This document shows, in pieces, positions 18,501 to 24,841 of a stretch of DNA of 25,387 bases. This stretch comes from Euryarchaeota archaeon UBA40. GTDB taxonomy: Archaea; Thermoplasmatota; Poseidoniia; Poseidoniales; Thalassarchaeaceae. Numbering within the stretch: the stretch's first letter is position 1; every line of letters starts with the position of its first letter. Where the stretch lies: the NCBI GenBank assembly GCA_002506875.1, contig DAYJ01000100.1, positions 2,193 through 27,579 on the forward strand, given 5' to 3'. A program made the position numbers and the translations under genes. The notes under the pieces were generated by a model, which had not been told where the DNA came from, did no database searches, and worked only from the letters and a program-made list of their open reading frames with translations.

Positions 18501-18723
18501 TGATGAGGATTACACTGCTGGGCCATCTGGTCCGGCTGCTGGACCAACTTCTGGTCCGGTCTCAGGTCCAGGTGCCTCTCCAGAGCCAGTGGTAGAGGAA
18601 TCCTCTGGCGATGATGATGGTGTTACAGTAGACGATGATGGAACTGAGTGGTGGGAGGACGAGGATGGAACCTGGTACTTCCGAACACCTGACATGGATG
18701 ATTGGGAAGTTTTCGAGGAGTGA
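9571..18723 (+). CDS. Giant surface protein: seven DNRLRE-like modules, eight Ig-like domains, membrane anchor, acidic tail
   Basis: 3050 residues. An N-terminal export helix (about 16-33, PAILMVLLMATMSWSVAV) leads into DNRLRE-like (disaggregatase-related) modules ending near residues 234, 559, 874, 1211, 1532, 1865 and 2198, a period of about 315-337. From the second onward, each pairs a fibronectin-like hinge (for example TTPTIEW, YYWRIRG) with a DNRLRE block (WTESGATWN, WYTWDVTEAAQ). Eight Big/invasin-like Ig domains of 80-100 residues fill 2199-2918 (NADESLAISAVVVDIFGNEV is typical). A single helix (about 2928-2953) and a tail with seven Asp, GP repeats and DGTEWWEDEDGTWYF end it. N-glycosylation sequons are dense, and Cys occurs only as two or none per module. 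It probably serves as an adhesin or envelope stalk; no catalytic domain was recognised. The start avoids ATG-GCG-TAG at 9560. Confidence 0.9.
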   Translation: MTGAVANGERRYDVGPAILMVLLMATMSWSVAVGPNVPLLHESVPSYVQHDNAVLNDTAINSSAPNNIYSSRDEVMIWYSEDYNFDTRGLFQFNISDTAGNPLNPTFPVSSAHLVLRCSVISGFSSGKTMFYATTLNANHSLATATWNVSGLGTNWSAPGANGPGESGGWEPPYSTTSSTVSTAINVTALIQEQLRSGSSQITLVVTSVGDPVNCATKEATTASDRPVLRVNYASIGSTDQGDIRLTSPVMNEALTQNNVLGLTADTTPTIEWADLNGSNVEIQISNSSDYRIDSDGSWVWNSWNDASDFTFTNSTVGSFQTPSSNIPAGSDFFARIRSATSDSILSDWESVRFLLPNHDVTTEADGSQSFTVKNNSAGYGGTVEETYITSGNTSFNGVSASNLIVGHSNDSNISESVMLLRINFGEIGLHENASIHEADLVLRRTDRERWPVISVSVLNDNDWTQDGANWTSNGAGTSWTNGARDLTGTSYGAVNGNQTSPQLTFDLAPLIRDRLLANSLEPLNLLVQGVGPNGAYVEIGSSEEAAEYNPRLELRYSWGDDVLPSSPVDLSPRDRSGSWSISGANLSSSDTVVVNWNTSGHSGHDVKISTSRDADFLTTVTRSADSRDDPGFDLTAGSFTFPTSWGLGIDDQIWWRLAFIEDGDHSIWSESMMFVPELNSTYLGGDDHQIRLRDGNASTDGSMPDCQDTYIDSASPNSNYDAFGIIVSNTQAGLLKCDLAGISLPEGMAIESAILRTHSWSFSSFTNVPISVYAGTSEWTESGATWNTTDGSTPWNFQGASGTHRISLLDSDTISNAGTNTWFEWNVTAAAQTANRWGLPLSIIMTSTSSNYAEFQDSESSNKPELVIQYGIGDDTAPDTPVGLSPTGDEWMVTDDLLMGGIVRPNHTWNTPLLNTNGVEIQIDTDSGMNSNNLLTYQSWIDTSDFDLTNGSFQPSSDLTGGERYYWRIRGNSATGQIGNWSAISSYLIPEVISSMLDSDTSEVEFHHLGFLPGEQLPYFYDVGIDERSVNENTSYNSDTSFLMKAVEDINGNYSEDRGIFLAIPIWENMSLERPNDIRVVGAQLHLNVISGHGNDVFVHHRSMSSFTEDATGRTSDGTTNWTDRHLLGNGELYGANTDGGLSVTASSSGNLELNLTRAAQLAFDAGQSHIYYAITASGPNSGWNGLEVSTVNASVATDRPYLSLQFREGAEPMPNLTAVGLPNLPANDTLTWDTSGIVLDPDNRPDLEWTTPQGWNNTWDWRLELNCETSSGVSITYHDSREDSGFDLNVPSYTIQSDIASDSACEWKVQAVVNDMLGQWLDWANSFGVPVDITSAVDANHEVITLQEGAAHDLLSRDILATDTRLSVASPNNNYGYSTDIQVNTHGAGHALVAMDLTAFPIPEPWIPSEALIDLYKTNSGNPTDVAVYIVRDSWDETTATWYNATNAMTWSTNPGYYTQSMTPINVTAVNTSTGWYTWDVTEAAQQARADGSDELNLMFVSTSQFFNFASSDYISDTLRPRVRMTYATGTIWLPDNSPPSFPALNNEHTFWNSTSLLPTPSDSVVIEWLNTQSNVSFEIQVASTDDYFRSARVFNSVDNSSMFSISSSPSVPSNFTFPSTSSWSDHYNAWRVRSYTANQGGDTVYGNWTSGGEFRVPTTTLGTSDGLGNYSVTLQRGEVFPSSSFRIPSFPDTWIDSAGGPGQTQNHGSDTSLDVGSSATAGAVSVSLIEMDLGELPFQSSTLPTGVTLRLYRANYIGTGTHTVGVHDCGNNTWGESSVSWSSYVPGQQCSTTASASITRVATGGATWYEWDITSIARNAFTNQDGRMTIALISNWTGTLYFASSEYTSTSLRPELVFDFVDNPNGITPPPQVSLQSPLNLAVLMEEDGYLLAPQTRPDLSWSPATGASGYIVRLMNSTTTLTVRSWVDSGFSSNAMTHTWTPSFDLDPDILYSWDVQSIAGAIPGARSASWSFAVGDPDTESMGNNIYNADYVQGDAADLLDYPDIHDSTLDESDPTGTYGSDALRVGIGCGDSAGIQTQNECISILWVDLSQYPLPNGVNPHSGQLSIHLDSIIIADTSYMDVTAYALINQNYSEISSSWDSASYGNSWSSSGLVAGTDYNSTPLDTVRIYNTNQNAWYDWDISEAMTSMYTSIGIVLIGVPDTTGGRIVAEFDHSEGTNSDRPSFDLNYTDVFDIAISGSSTTDADTPVSFSAALSDASGGALTGSVTWSTSGLGSISSTGLYTPQIAGVETITARFGQVTRSLSLTVSPGAPVQLQANLSSGAINADESLAISAVVVDIFGNEVDGQTVLWSVTNGTFSSTGGMTETTSTPSAQVVFLPYLTGTQTITVSWGSSSLDIPVVVTVGAPHHLVVTGCETVLAGEICVYTWTVEDVRDNPMPALQAGTVSWSVDDGNISAQGDFSADRVGNWVITASSSVGVSGTFNVEVGFGEISHVILVADSNQITADEEVTFNVTRVDVRGNSHPVSPPVANWTANNGTFNDDTGAAYWTPWSKGQQWIQVSVEGVTDQVVISVLDGAPVELDLRVTGGVSEITAGDILSLSAFAIDQRGNQRPVAPETWLISTPGADQGWIVPSGAAANFYASTAGTFTIQAALTWTDGVQSIPLTSSEQMTVIPGDLAEVEIQGESNYDVTADDSITLDVIARDAYGNVVPASALKWFIHDTSVSTPPGECGQSQDSSEITNDLSAGSWAAGVEGTYALCAIQNGWQDRIDIIVTHGVAVEIWHDAEANELTAGELIDIDLWARDSAGNEFRFAESTWTTPLFVVDEDLTGSYRYQGTVADTHELAYSHNGLDESWTVTVNYAALDSIDLSLSAQQAEQQATITASARGFDAFGNEVPLSNGAILIAPGHVIQATGVDSWQITLVEDGTVGITVADQGKSDEKPLTSVGTLGGFFAAGGPLYYVAAGLIGLVVVALLGVVFALLRRGNDNDYDFDDDDDDDYQYEEDDDEDYTAGPSGPAAGPTSGPVSGPGASPEPVVEESSGDDDGVTVDDDGTEWWEDEDGTWYFRTPDMDDWEVFEE
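10274..16164 (+). repeat. Six diverged ~1-kb tandem coding modules (hinge plus DNRLRE)
   Basis: Within the giant gene, six consecutive segments of about 950-1010 bp each start at a hinge such as SPPSFPALNN or APDTPVGLSP and end at a strand such as LRPRVRMTYA or DRPYLSLQF. The similarity is at protein level only; I see no long identical DNA stretches between copies, so the duplications are old. The first N-terminal module (before 10274) lacks the hinge. Confidence 0.7.
18460..18480 (+). repeat. GAY codon run encoding seven consecutive Asp
   Basis: Seven consecutive GAT/GAC codons just after the membrane helix of the giant protein give a strongly acidic cytoplasmic juxtamembrane stretch. The mixed codons argue for selection on charge rather than pure slippage. 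Confidence 0.85.
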
Positions 18724-18730
18724 ATTAGGA

Positions 18731-21700
18731 ATGAGGACACAACACAGGGCCACGGTAATCGTGGTCTTGTCAATCCTCATACTGAGTACCCTGCCCATGG
18801 ATAATCTGCAAACTTCTCTTGAAGAATCCACGGAGTTCCGTGCATACCAACAGGTGGACAATGGAAATGGTACCTGGACGGTGGAGATTGTAGATGATCA
18901 GGCCGGGGGTTTCGATGATGCAGTGATTAGAAGCGATATCCCAGCTGAGATCAACACTACTGCTGCCCTTATCCCTCTCAGTTATGATGCTCAGATGGAA
19001 TCTCGTGGCCTTTTCGGTCTTGACCTCTCCACGATTGGATTTTGGAACAATGCTTCGATTATCGAAGCACACCTTGAATTGACCATTGATTCCCCACCTT
19101 CGAGTGAGATTGATATTTTCGGGCAAATGACATACAGGGACTGGGTCGATCCATCTTGGAATATGGCTACACCTGCTATTCCTTGGTCAGTTCCAGGGGC
19201 AGGAGGGAATACTGATTCCGGGGGCCCCATGCGTCCAGTATCAGTTTCGCCTTCTTCGACAGAGATATCCATTGATGTCACTGATGGATTCCGCATCGCT
19301 CAGGCTAGGGACATTCAGGGTGCAGGTGGTTTCCTTGGTGTGATGGTTACAGGAATGCAGGTCAATGAGTCCGGCTACTCCGATTGGAGTTTAACCGTTC
19401 ACTCCTCAGAGTCTTCGCTTGAGTATCTACGGCCCAAGTGGACAGTACTTGTTGAATGGGTGAATCCCAATACCCTTTCATCGGCTCCAGCGTGGGTAGA
19501 CATAGAACCACGCGCATCGACCATAAGTGCAGATTCAGATATTGGTATGAAGTCACAGGTGCGAGGTCAAGATGGGAGCATGTCTACCGCTGCCATCGAC
19601 TGGTCAGTAATAGGTTCAGGATCAATCGATACGTCAGGCCTCTATGTCCCATATTCGGTAGGTTTGGATTTCCTTTGTGCATCTTGGCAGAATTCCCAGT
19701 CCGTTTATTCTTGCACTCCAATGGTGGTTACACCTGGATCGCCTGTATCGATGACTCTCACGCCCGGAAATGCTACATTTTCTGTGGATGATGCCATCCA
19801 AATCAATGCTTCATTCCTCGATTCCAATGGTAACCCCTTCACCGCCGCACCCCAGTGGTCGGTTAGTAGTGGTTCGATTGATGCTGATGGATACTGGACC
19901 CTTGAGGTACTTGGAACTCATCGTGTCGATGCCACGAGTGGAGGGCTATCCTCCTGGACAAACGTCACATTGGTCGAAGGAGGTGTGGCCGAACTTCTCA
20001 TGCCTCAGTATCTCACAGTGGCATCTGGAGAGCGAGTTTCCGTTTTGCCAGACGCTGTTGATCGTTTAGGTAATACGATTCCCCTTGCACTTGCTGGAGA
20101 CCTTGCTTATTCAATGGATTCAGGGACAGTAGATAACAGCGGCATGTATACTGGTGAAGCTATAGGAACTTGGGTCATCGACTGCACCGCTACGTTGGGT
20201 GCTACCGGTTCAACGACTGTCGAGGTCACAGTTGGGACTCCAGTGAGTCTTGAAATTGTTCATCCTAGCCGAACAGTACTCGCCGACGAAGCTGTACCTT
20301 TGCCGGTCATTTGGACTGATACCTATGGCAATGCGGTGGAGCAACCAATCCCCTTGATTGCATGGACTGCCGACGACGGCGGCTTTAGGACCACATCGAA
20401 TGGGACCGTGGAGTGGCTTCCTAGGGACCTTGGTAACTACACAGTATCCATTGCTCACCTTGGTCTAACACACAGCATCGAGATTGAGGTTGGTGCAGGT
20501 AGCATTGCCACGGTTGTAATCGAGAGTGATGAAGAGGTGCTTTCCGCCGGTTCCGAGGTATTCTTACAGATGATGGCGCAGGATTCCTTGGGTAATCAAC
20601 GTGTCTTGGATGCGGTTTGGTCTATTGTTGGAGGGGGTGTTTCCCCGTCTCCCTTTTCGACAGGAGCGACTTACACTCCTTCGATGGTTGGAACTGTGAC
20701 AATCCAGGCAAATACGACTGAGAACGGTGTGGTCTATACGGCTACGCGGCTCTACAATGTCGTTCCAGGGCGTCTCGTTTCTGTCTCTTTCCAAGGCGAC
20801 GGTATTACGATGACGACAGACGAATCTCTTGATCTCGCTCCAATAGGTCTTGACGCGATGGGCAATCCTATCACCGGTTTGCAGTTCAATTGGACTGTCA
20901 ATGGTATCGATTACACCGATGATATTCGTGGTTCTGACAATGTGTTCCGGCCCACGGCGGTTGGTGATGTCCAAATCCAAGGCATGGCGGACGGCCGTGC
21001 TGCACGAATCGATCTCTATGTTGTGGCTGGACTACCTCAATCCTTGGAAATCATTCCACCAGGTAGTTCATTCGCTTTCAAGGGAGGACAGGATATTTTG
21101 CTCATTGTCGAGGGGATTGATCAGGCAGGGAATCGTGTGCCAATCGATGGAGTAACTTGGAGCCTACTTGATGATGCGGGAACGATGTCTCCGGGTGATT
21201 CGCCAGGTGAATATGTGTTCACTGTAGGCAAGGTTGGTACATATTCCCTTATCGCACGGCGAGGCACTGCGGCCGAAACCGTTCCGATGGCTATCGAACC
21301 CGGTTCCCCAGATCGTATCGAGGTCATCACAGACTCCGATGTTTTCAATGAGGGAGATATGTGGGATCTGACTATTCGAATCCTCGATGCAGGCGGCAAT
21401 CCTGTACCTGTGGATCCATCTGTAGTATCTATCAAATCAGAGATTGGTGATGGCACTCATGTTCAGTCCGATATTTGGCGAATCGACATTGATGGTTACG
21501 GTGATGATGTTCCAGTCAGCATTACTTTTGCTGGCCTTGAGAAGGTCATCTATGTAAGTGTCCAACCGAGTGCTCTCTCAAAACTCACAGGGACTGGCAT
21601 GGGACAGGTTGCGATTGGTTCTGTCTTTGTTGTCATCCTGCTTGCTGGTCTTCTTGTCCTTTTACCTCGGTTCCGAAGTGAACTTGATGAGTATGAGGAT

Positions 21701-22255
21701 GAGGATGAGGATGAGGTACAAGAGGATGAAAAGGAATCTCAAACTCCTTCCTTGGCTCCCTCTACCCAATCTTTCGGTGAATACGCCGGTCAATCACCAT
21801 CGGAATCGATGGGGCGATCATATGGTCGGAGCCGTCATCGTGGATCACATAGCACAGATTGGGGCCAATCTCAGATGCGTCAAGCAAGTGCAAACATGGC
21901 AACTATGGGTGCTACTTCCTCATGGAGTCCAGCCTCAAATGCGATGAGAGGTGACATGACTTCCTCGTCAAACGCTATGCAGGGCACTCCTCCGCCACGT
22001 CCACAGGATCTTGATACAGTATCGAAACCAGATGCTGCAAATACTTCTGTAGATAAGCAGAGGGCCGTACAAGAAGAAAAAGCGGGGGTTCAGAATCCGC
22101 AAGCAGCACAGGCAGCCGCCGCAGCCGCATCGAGTAATGTCATGTTAGCTTGCGATGGTACCGTGCAGGGACAAACGGGCTGGTATCACGATGGACGTGG
22201 ACAGATGAGTTACTGGCAGGTTGATGAATCCGGTGCGTGGACTCGGGTCCGTTGA
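18731..22255 (+). CDS. Large surface protein: one DNRLRE-like module, eight Ig-like domains, membrane anchor, acidic tail
   Basis: 1174 residues from ATG 18731 (AGGA immediately upstream). The frame is open to 18635 but that part overlaps the previous gene. An export helix lies at about 7-22 (ATVIVVLSILILSTL). A single DNRLRE-like module (about 35-242) has SRGLFGLDLS and YRDWVDPSWNMATPAIPW. Eight Ig-like domains end near 335, 417, 502, 590, 679, 767, 857 and 948, each with a conserved GN-x-(V/I)P turn and a VxxG linker. The helix is at about 958-981 (VAIGSVFVVILLAGLLVLL), then (Asp/Glu)-rich EYEDEDEDEVQEDE, a low-complexity Ser/Gln/Ala tail, and the aromatic end GWYHDGRGQMSYWQVDESG. It starts 7 bp after the giant gene, so the two are almost certainly one operon. 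Function is inferred as an envelope or adhesion partner. Confidence 0.9.
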   Translation: MRTQHRATVIVVLSILILSTLPMDNLQTSLEESTEFRAYQQVDNGNGTWTVEIVDDQAGGFDDAVIRSDIPAEINTTAALIPLSYDAQMESRGLFGLDLSTIGFWNNASIIEAHLELTIDSPPSSEIDIFGQMTYRDWVDPSWNMATPAIPWSVPGAGGNTDSGGPMRPVSVSPSSTEISIDVTDGFRIAQARDIQGAGGFLGVMVTGMQVNESGYSDWSLTVHSSESSLEYLRPKWTVLVEWVNPNTLSSAPAWVDIEPRASTISADSDIGMKSQVRGQDGSMSTAAIDWSVIGSGSIDTSGLYVPYSVGLDFLCASWQNSQSVYSCTPMVVTPGSPVSMTLTPGNATFSVDDAIQINASFLDSNGNPFTAAPQWSVSSGSIDADGYWTLEVLGTHRVDATSGGLSSWTNVTLVEGGVAELLMPQYLTVASGERVSVLPDAVDRLGNTIPLALAGDLAYSMDSGTVDNSGMYTGEAIGTWVIDCTATLGATGSTTVEVTVGTPVSLEIVHPSRTVLADEAVPLPVIWTDTYGNAVEQPIPLIAWTADDGGFRTTSNGTVEWLPRDLGNYTVSIAHLGLTHSIEIEVGAGSIATVVIESDEEVLSAGSEVFLQMMAQDSLGNQRVLDAVWSIVGGGVSPSPFSTGATYTPSMVGTVTIQANTTENGVVYTATRLYNVVPGRLVSVSFQGDGITMTTDESLDLAPIGLDAMGNPITGLQFNWTVNGIDYTDDIRGSDNVFRPTAVGDVQIQGMADGRAARIDLYVVAGLPQSLEIIPPGSSFAFKGGQDILLIVEGIDQAGNRVPIDGVTWSLLDDAGTMSPGDSPGEYVFTVGKVGTYSLIARRGTAAETVPMAIEPGSPDRIEVITDSDVFNEGDMWDLTIRILDAGGNPVPVDPSVVSIKSEIGDGTHVQSDIWRIDIDGYGDDVPVSITFAGLEKVIYVSVQPSALSKLTGTGMGQVAIGSVFVVILLAGLLVLLPRFRSELDEYEDEDEDEVQEDEKESQTPSLAPSTQSFGEYAGQSPSESMGRSYGRSRHRGSHSTDWGQSQMRQASANMATMGATSSWSPASNAMRGDMTSSSNAMQGTPPPRPQDLDTVSKPDAANTSVDKQRAVQEEKAGVQNPQAAQAAAAAASSNVMLACDGTVQGQTGWYHDGRGQMSYWQVDESGAWTRVR
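21695..21716 (+). repeat. GAGGAT hexanucleotide microsatellite in coding sequence
   Basis: Nearly four tandem GAGGAT units encode alternating Glu-Asp just after the membrane helix of the second surface protein. The exact DNA repetition makes it prone to in-frame length change in 6-bp steps. Confidence 0.85.
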
Positions 22256-22261
22256 GCCACG

Positions 22262-23080
22262 TTATTCATATTGCTCATCAGAATTAGGGAAGTCCTTCGT
22301 TCGTACATCTTCCACGAAGGTGCTGACCGCCTCTTTGATATCCGTCTCTAGATTGAGATAACGACGCAGGAATCGGGGACTAAAGTCCATTGTGATACCA
22401 AGCATGTCATGCAGAACGAGTACTTGTCCATCCACATCCGCGCCGGCTCCAATACCAATTGTAGGAATTTCAATCGCTTCACTTACCCTCTTAGCGAGAG
22501 GCGCAGGAATTTTCTCAAGGACGATACCAAAGCAACCAGCTGCTTCGAGAAGCTTTGCGTCTGCAATTAGTTTCTCAGCCTCTGCATCTTCACGTGCCCG
22601 AACAGTATAGGTTCCAAACTTGTAGATGGATTGAGGCGTGAGCCCGAGATGTCCCATCACAGGAATGCCAGCTGTGAGTATTCTCTGGATTGATTCGACG
22701 ATTTCAGATCCCCCTTCTAACTTGACTGAATGTGCACCACTCTCTTTCATAATGCGTATTGCGGATTCTAATGCATGTCGAGAGTTCCCCTGATAGGTGC
22801 CGAATGGCATGTCCACAACAATTAGAGCGCGATCTACAGCACGAACAACACACTGGGCATGGTAGATCATATGGTCAAGAGTCATTGGAACAGTTGTTTC
22901 GTTACCTGCCATGACGTTCGATGCTGAATCGCCGACAAGAATCACGTCTACTCCTCCAGCATCTACGAGTCGTGCGAGAGAGTAGTCGTAGGCGGTAAGC
23001 ATCGTAATCGGCTCGCCCGCCCGCTTCATCTCAAGAAGCGTGTTAGTGGTCACCTTGCGTGCTTTTCCTGCGATGGACAT
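22262..23080 (-). CDS. panB: 3-methyl-2-oxobutanoate hydroxymethyltransferase
   Basis: 272 residues, standard PanB length. It transfers a hydroxymethyl group from 5,10-methylene-THF to 2-oxoisovalerate to give ketopantoate, the entry to pantothenate and CoA. The motif LVGDSASNVMAG (Asp51), the DMPFGTYQ block (Asp90) and KLEGG (Glu122) supply the expected metal ligands. IPVMGHLGLTPQS and IPTIGIGAGADVDGQVLVLHDMLG are family signatures. Its use of a folate C1 donor fits the presence of fhs in the same window. The ATG at 23080 has only a weak upstream CGGGAT. It is convergent with the surface operon (6 bp gap) and starts 52 bp after the permease gene on the same strand. Confidence 0.95.
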   Translation of the reverse strand: MSIAGKARKVTTNTLLEMKRAGEPITMLTAYDYSLARLVDAGGVDVILVGDSASNVMAGNETTVPMTLDHMIYHAQCVVRAVDRALIVVDMPFGTYQGNSRHALESAIRIMKESGAHSVKLEGGSEIVESIQRILTAGIPVMGHLGLTPQSIYKFGTYTVRAREDAEAEKLIADAKLLEAAGCFGIVLEKIPAPLAKRVSEAIEIPTIGIGAGADVDGQVLVLHDMLGITMDFSPRFLRRYLNLETDIKEAVSTFVEDVRTKDFPNSDEQYE

Positions 23081-23104
23081 ATCCCGACTCAGTAAATGGG
23101 AGTC

Positions 23105-23125
23105 CTCTATTAGGTTTCAATAGAG
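23105..23125. terminator. Perfect 7-bp inverted repeat between permease and panB
   Basis: CTCTATT and AATAGAG are separated by the 7-base loop AGGTTTC in the 52-bp gap. It could terminate the permease transcript or act as a site in front of panB. There is no U-tract directly after the stem on the minus strand, so a classical terminator is uncertain. Confidence 0.35.
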
Positions 23126-23132
23126 CGGCTAC

Positions 23133-24827
23133 TCATTCTTCCTCTGCAGTCATGGTTCTAATGATAATCAGGAACTCATCGATGTCTAAAATCCCATCTT
23201 GATTTGTATCAAGCATATGGAAGAAATCTCTGATCACTCCTCTCTCATTAGGTAGCCAATCTAGGGATCTAATCGCCGCAGTGAACTCTCTAAGATTTAG
23301 GTGGTTGTTGTTCTCAATATCAGATGCATGAAATGCTGTTACTGCTCTCATTAATTCGGATTCAACATTATTAATTCCAGATATGAATGTGGCCCAAGGC
23401 CTTTCAGTCGATGTAGTGTGTTTGCGTCCATATGCGATGTACATCGCGGTGCCTATGACGATTGCAAAAGAAGCGCCAATAATTGCCTGCTCCCCTATCA
23501 AAATAAGAAGGGAGAAAGTGGCTATGATTCCGAAATATTGAATCCATCTTCGACTTGACTTCAAGCGATATTTTGGTTGGTACCATGTATGCTCTGTTTC
23601 TACTCTTCTTAGAACAATCACACAGAGGTTTACCGCTGCAAAAATCATTAGCATGAAACCGGAAGCTAACTTTGCTACCGTTGCAACATCAAGGAAAATA
23701 ATTGCTAATCCCATACAGATACTGGTGCCATAGATCGATCGATGAGGCGTCTCATATACCGCATGAACATCTTCTAATTCTGCTGGTAATAATTTGTCTC
23801 TACTCATTGCAAATGGGAATTTAGAGGCCCCCAAAAGTCCTGTTAATCCACCTCCACTCATTGTTAAAATTGCTAGAATAGCTATGACGAACGCGATTGT
23901 GCTCCCCCCCACTTCTAGAGCGAGCAAGTACATTGGTGCTGCAGTAGCATCCCCACCTCCTCCAATCCCTAGGTCTGCACCGGTGAAAACTGAGAAAAGT
24001 ATGTATGAGATTGCTGAATATAGAATCATAACTATTCCTAGAGAAAAGAACATTCCAATTGGCAAACTCCGTTCAGGTTCAACCACATCTTCTGCTACAG
24101 CTACAATTTTCACTACTCCTACATATGCTAGGAAAACATATGCTGTTGCAGAGCCTAATCCAACCCAACCATCACGACTTCCCATTACAGTCCATGCTGC
24201 ATCCCACGGAGCAAGTGGATTTGATGCAGATCCGTTTGCGAACGCCATTATGGCGACGAGTATAACAATGGATACTGAAAATAGGATAATTGGTGTTTGG
24301 ATTTTCTTGAGAAGTTTCACTCCACGGATATTTACCGCGGTAACTATCAACAGAATAACAATGGCCAATGCTTTGGCTGCAGTTTCGTCAAATTCAATGC
24401 CCAATACTCCTTGTATTGCGATTACGTATGCGCTAAAACCAATGAGGGCAAATGCTGATTTTAGCATGAATGAGGCCCATAGTCCGAGCCCAGAAATTGT
24501 ACCAATTAACGGGCCGAAAGTTCGTTCAATATAGACATAAGCGCCTCCAGATGTGGGCATTGCAGATGATAATTCGGCCTTCGAAATTGCGCCAGGGATG
24601 ACGACAAGGCCCGACAAAATATATGCTAACCAAAGAGCAGCATATGATCCTTCAATACCTCCACTAGAATAGTAGAGTTCTTTTCCTGCTAGTGCAGGTA
24701 GAACGAAAATTCCACTTCCAACCATTGCAGAGAGGGATAATATCACGGCTCCAAATGGTCCAACCGTCTTCTCCATTAGTGATGAAAAATCGAAAAAATT
24801 CCTAAAATCTAAAGGTGCTTTTTCCAA
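23133..24827 (-). CDS. APC-superfamily amino-acid permease with C-terminal EF-hand pair
   Basis: 564 residues from a TTG at 24827, chosen because GGAGGTG lies 5 nt upstream (an earlier TTG at 24845 overlaps the ridA stop). About 12 hydrophobic helices lie within residues 20-450. The first has the APC signature LSAMVGSGIFVLPALAG, which binds the substrate carboxylate in this fold. A cytoplasmic tail of roughly 100 residues ends in two EF-hand-like units. Loop 1 at about 503-514 is DIENNNHLNLRE (degenerate at positions 5 and 6), and loop 2 at about 540-551 is DTNQDGILDIDE, a full canonical Ca2+ loop. The role is probably amino-acid or amine uptake with possible calcium control; the substrate is unknown. 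The gene is AT-richer than its neighbours (22 G+C in each of three 60-base lines against 30 in panB). It follows ridA by 14 bp. Confidence 0.9.
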   Translation of the reverse strand: MEKAPLDFRNFFDFSSLMEKTVGPFGAVILSLSAMVGSGIFVLPALAGKELYYSSGGIEGSYAALWLAYILSGLVVIPGAISKAELSSAMPTSGGAYVYIERTFGPLIGTISGLGLWASFMLKSAFALIGFSAYVIAIQGVLGIEFDETAAKALAIVILLIVTAVNIRGVKLLKKIQTPIILFSVSIVILVAIMAFANGSASNPLAPWDAAWTVMGSRDGWVGLGSATAYVFLAYVGVVKIVAVAEDVVEPERSLPIGMFFSLGIVMILYSAISYILFSVFTGADLGIGGGGDATAAPMYLLALEVGGSTIAFVIAILAILTMSGGGLTGLLGASKFPFAMSRDKLLPAELEDVHAVYETPHRSIYGTSICMGLAIIFLDVATVAKLASGFMLMIFAAVNLCVIVLRRVETEHTWYQPKYRLKSSRRWIQYFGIIATFSLLILIGEQAIIGASFAIVIGTAMYIAYGRKHTTSTERPWATFISGINNVESELMRAVTAFHASDIENNNHLNLREFTAAIRSLDWLPNERGVIRDFFHMLDTNQDGILDIDEFLIIIRTMTAEEE

Positions 24828-24841
24828 AATTTCACCTCCAA
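24828..24841 (-). promoter_or_regulatory. Strong Shine-Dalgarno of the permease gene
   Basis: The 14-nt gap after the ridA TGA holds GGAGGTG, a full match to the anti-SD CACCTCC, spaced 5 nt from the TTG start at 24827. It is the strongest ribosome site in the window and decides the start. Confidence 0.75.

Noticed and set aside
18635..18730. Extended start of the second surface protein
   Set aside because: Overlaps the C-terminal coding region of the giant gene; the ATG at 18731 is followed directly by an export helix.
20564..20980. 138-codon minus-strand frame inside the second surface gene
   Set aside because: Antisense to Ig-domain coding sequence; Arg/His-rich shadow composition.
23794..24534. 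246-codon open frame on the plus strand inside the permease gene
   Set aside because: Antisense to a clear membrane-protein gene; its Pro/Ser/Thr/Ile-rich composition is the usual mirror of helix codons.
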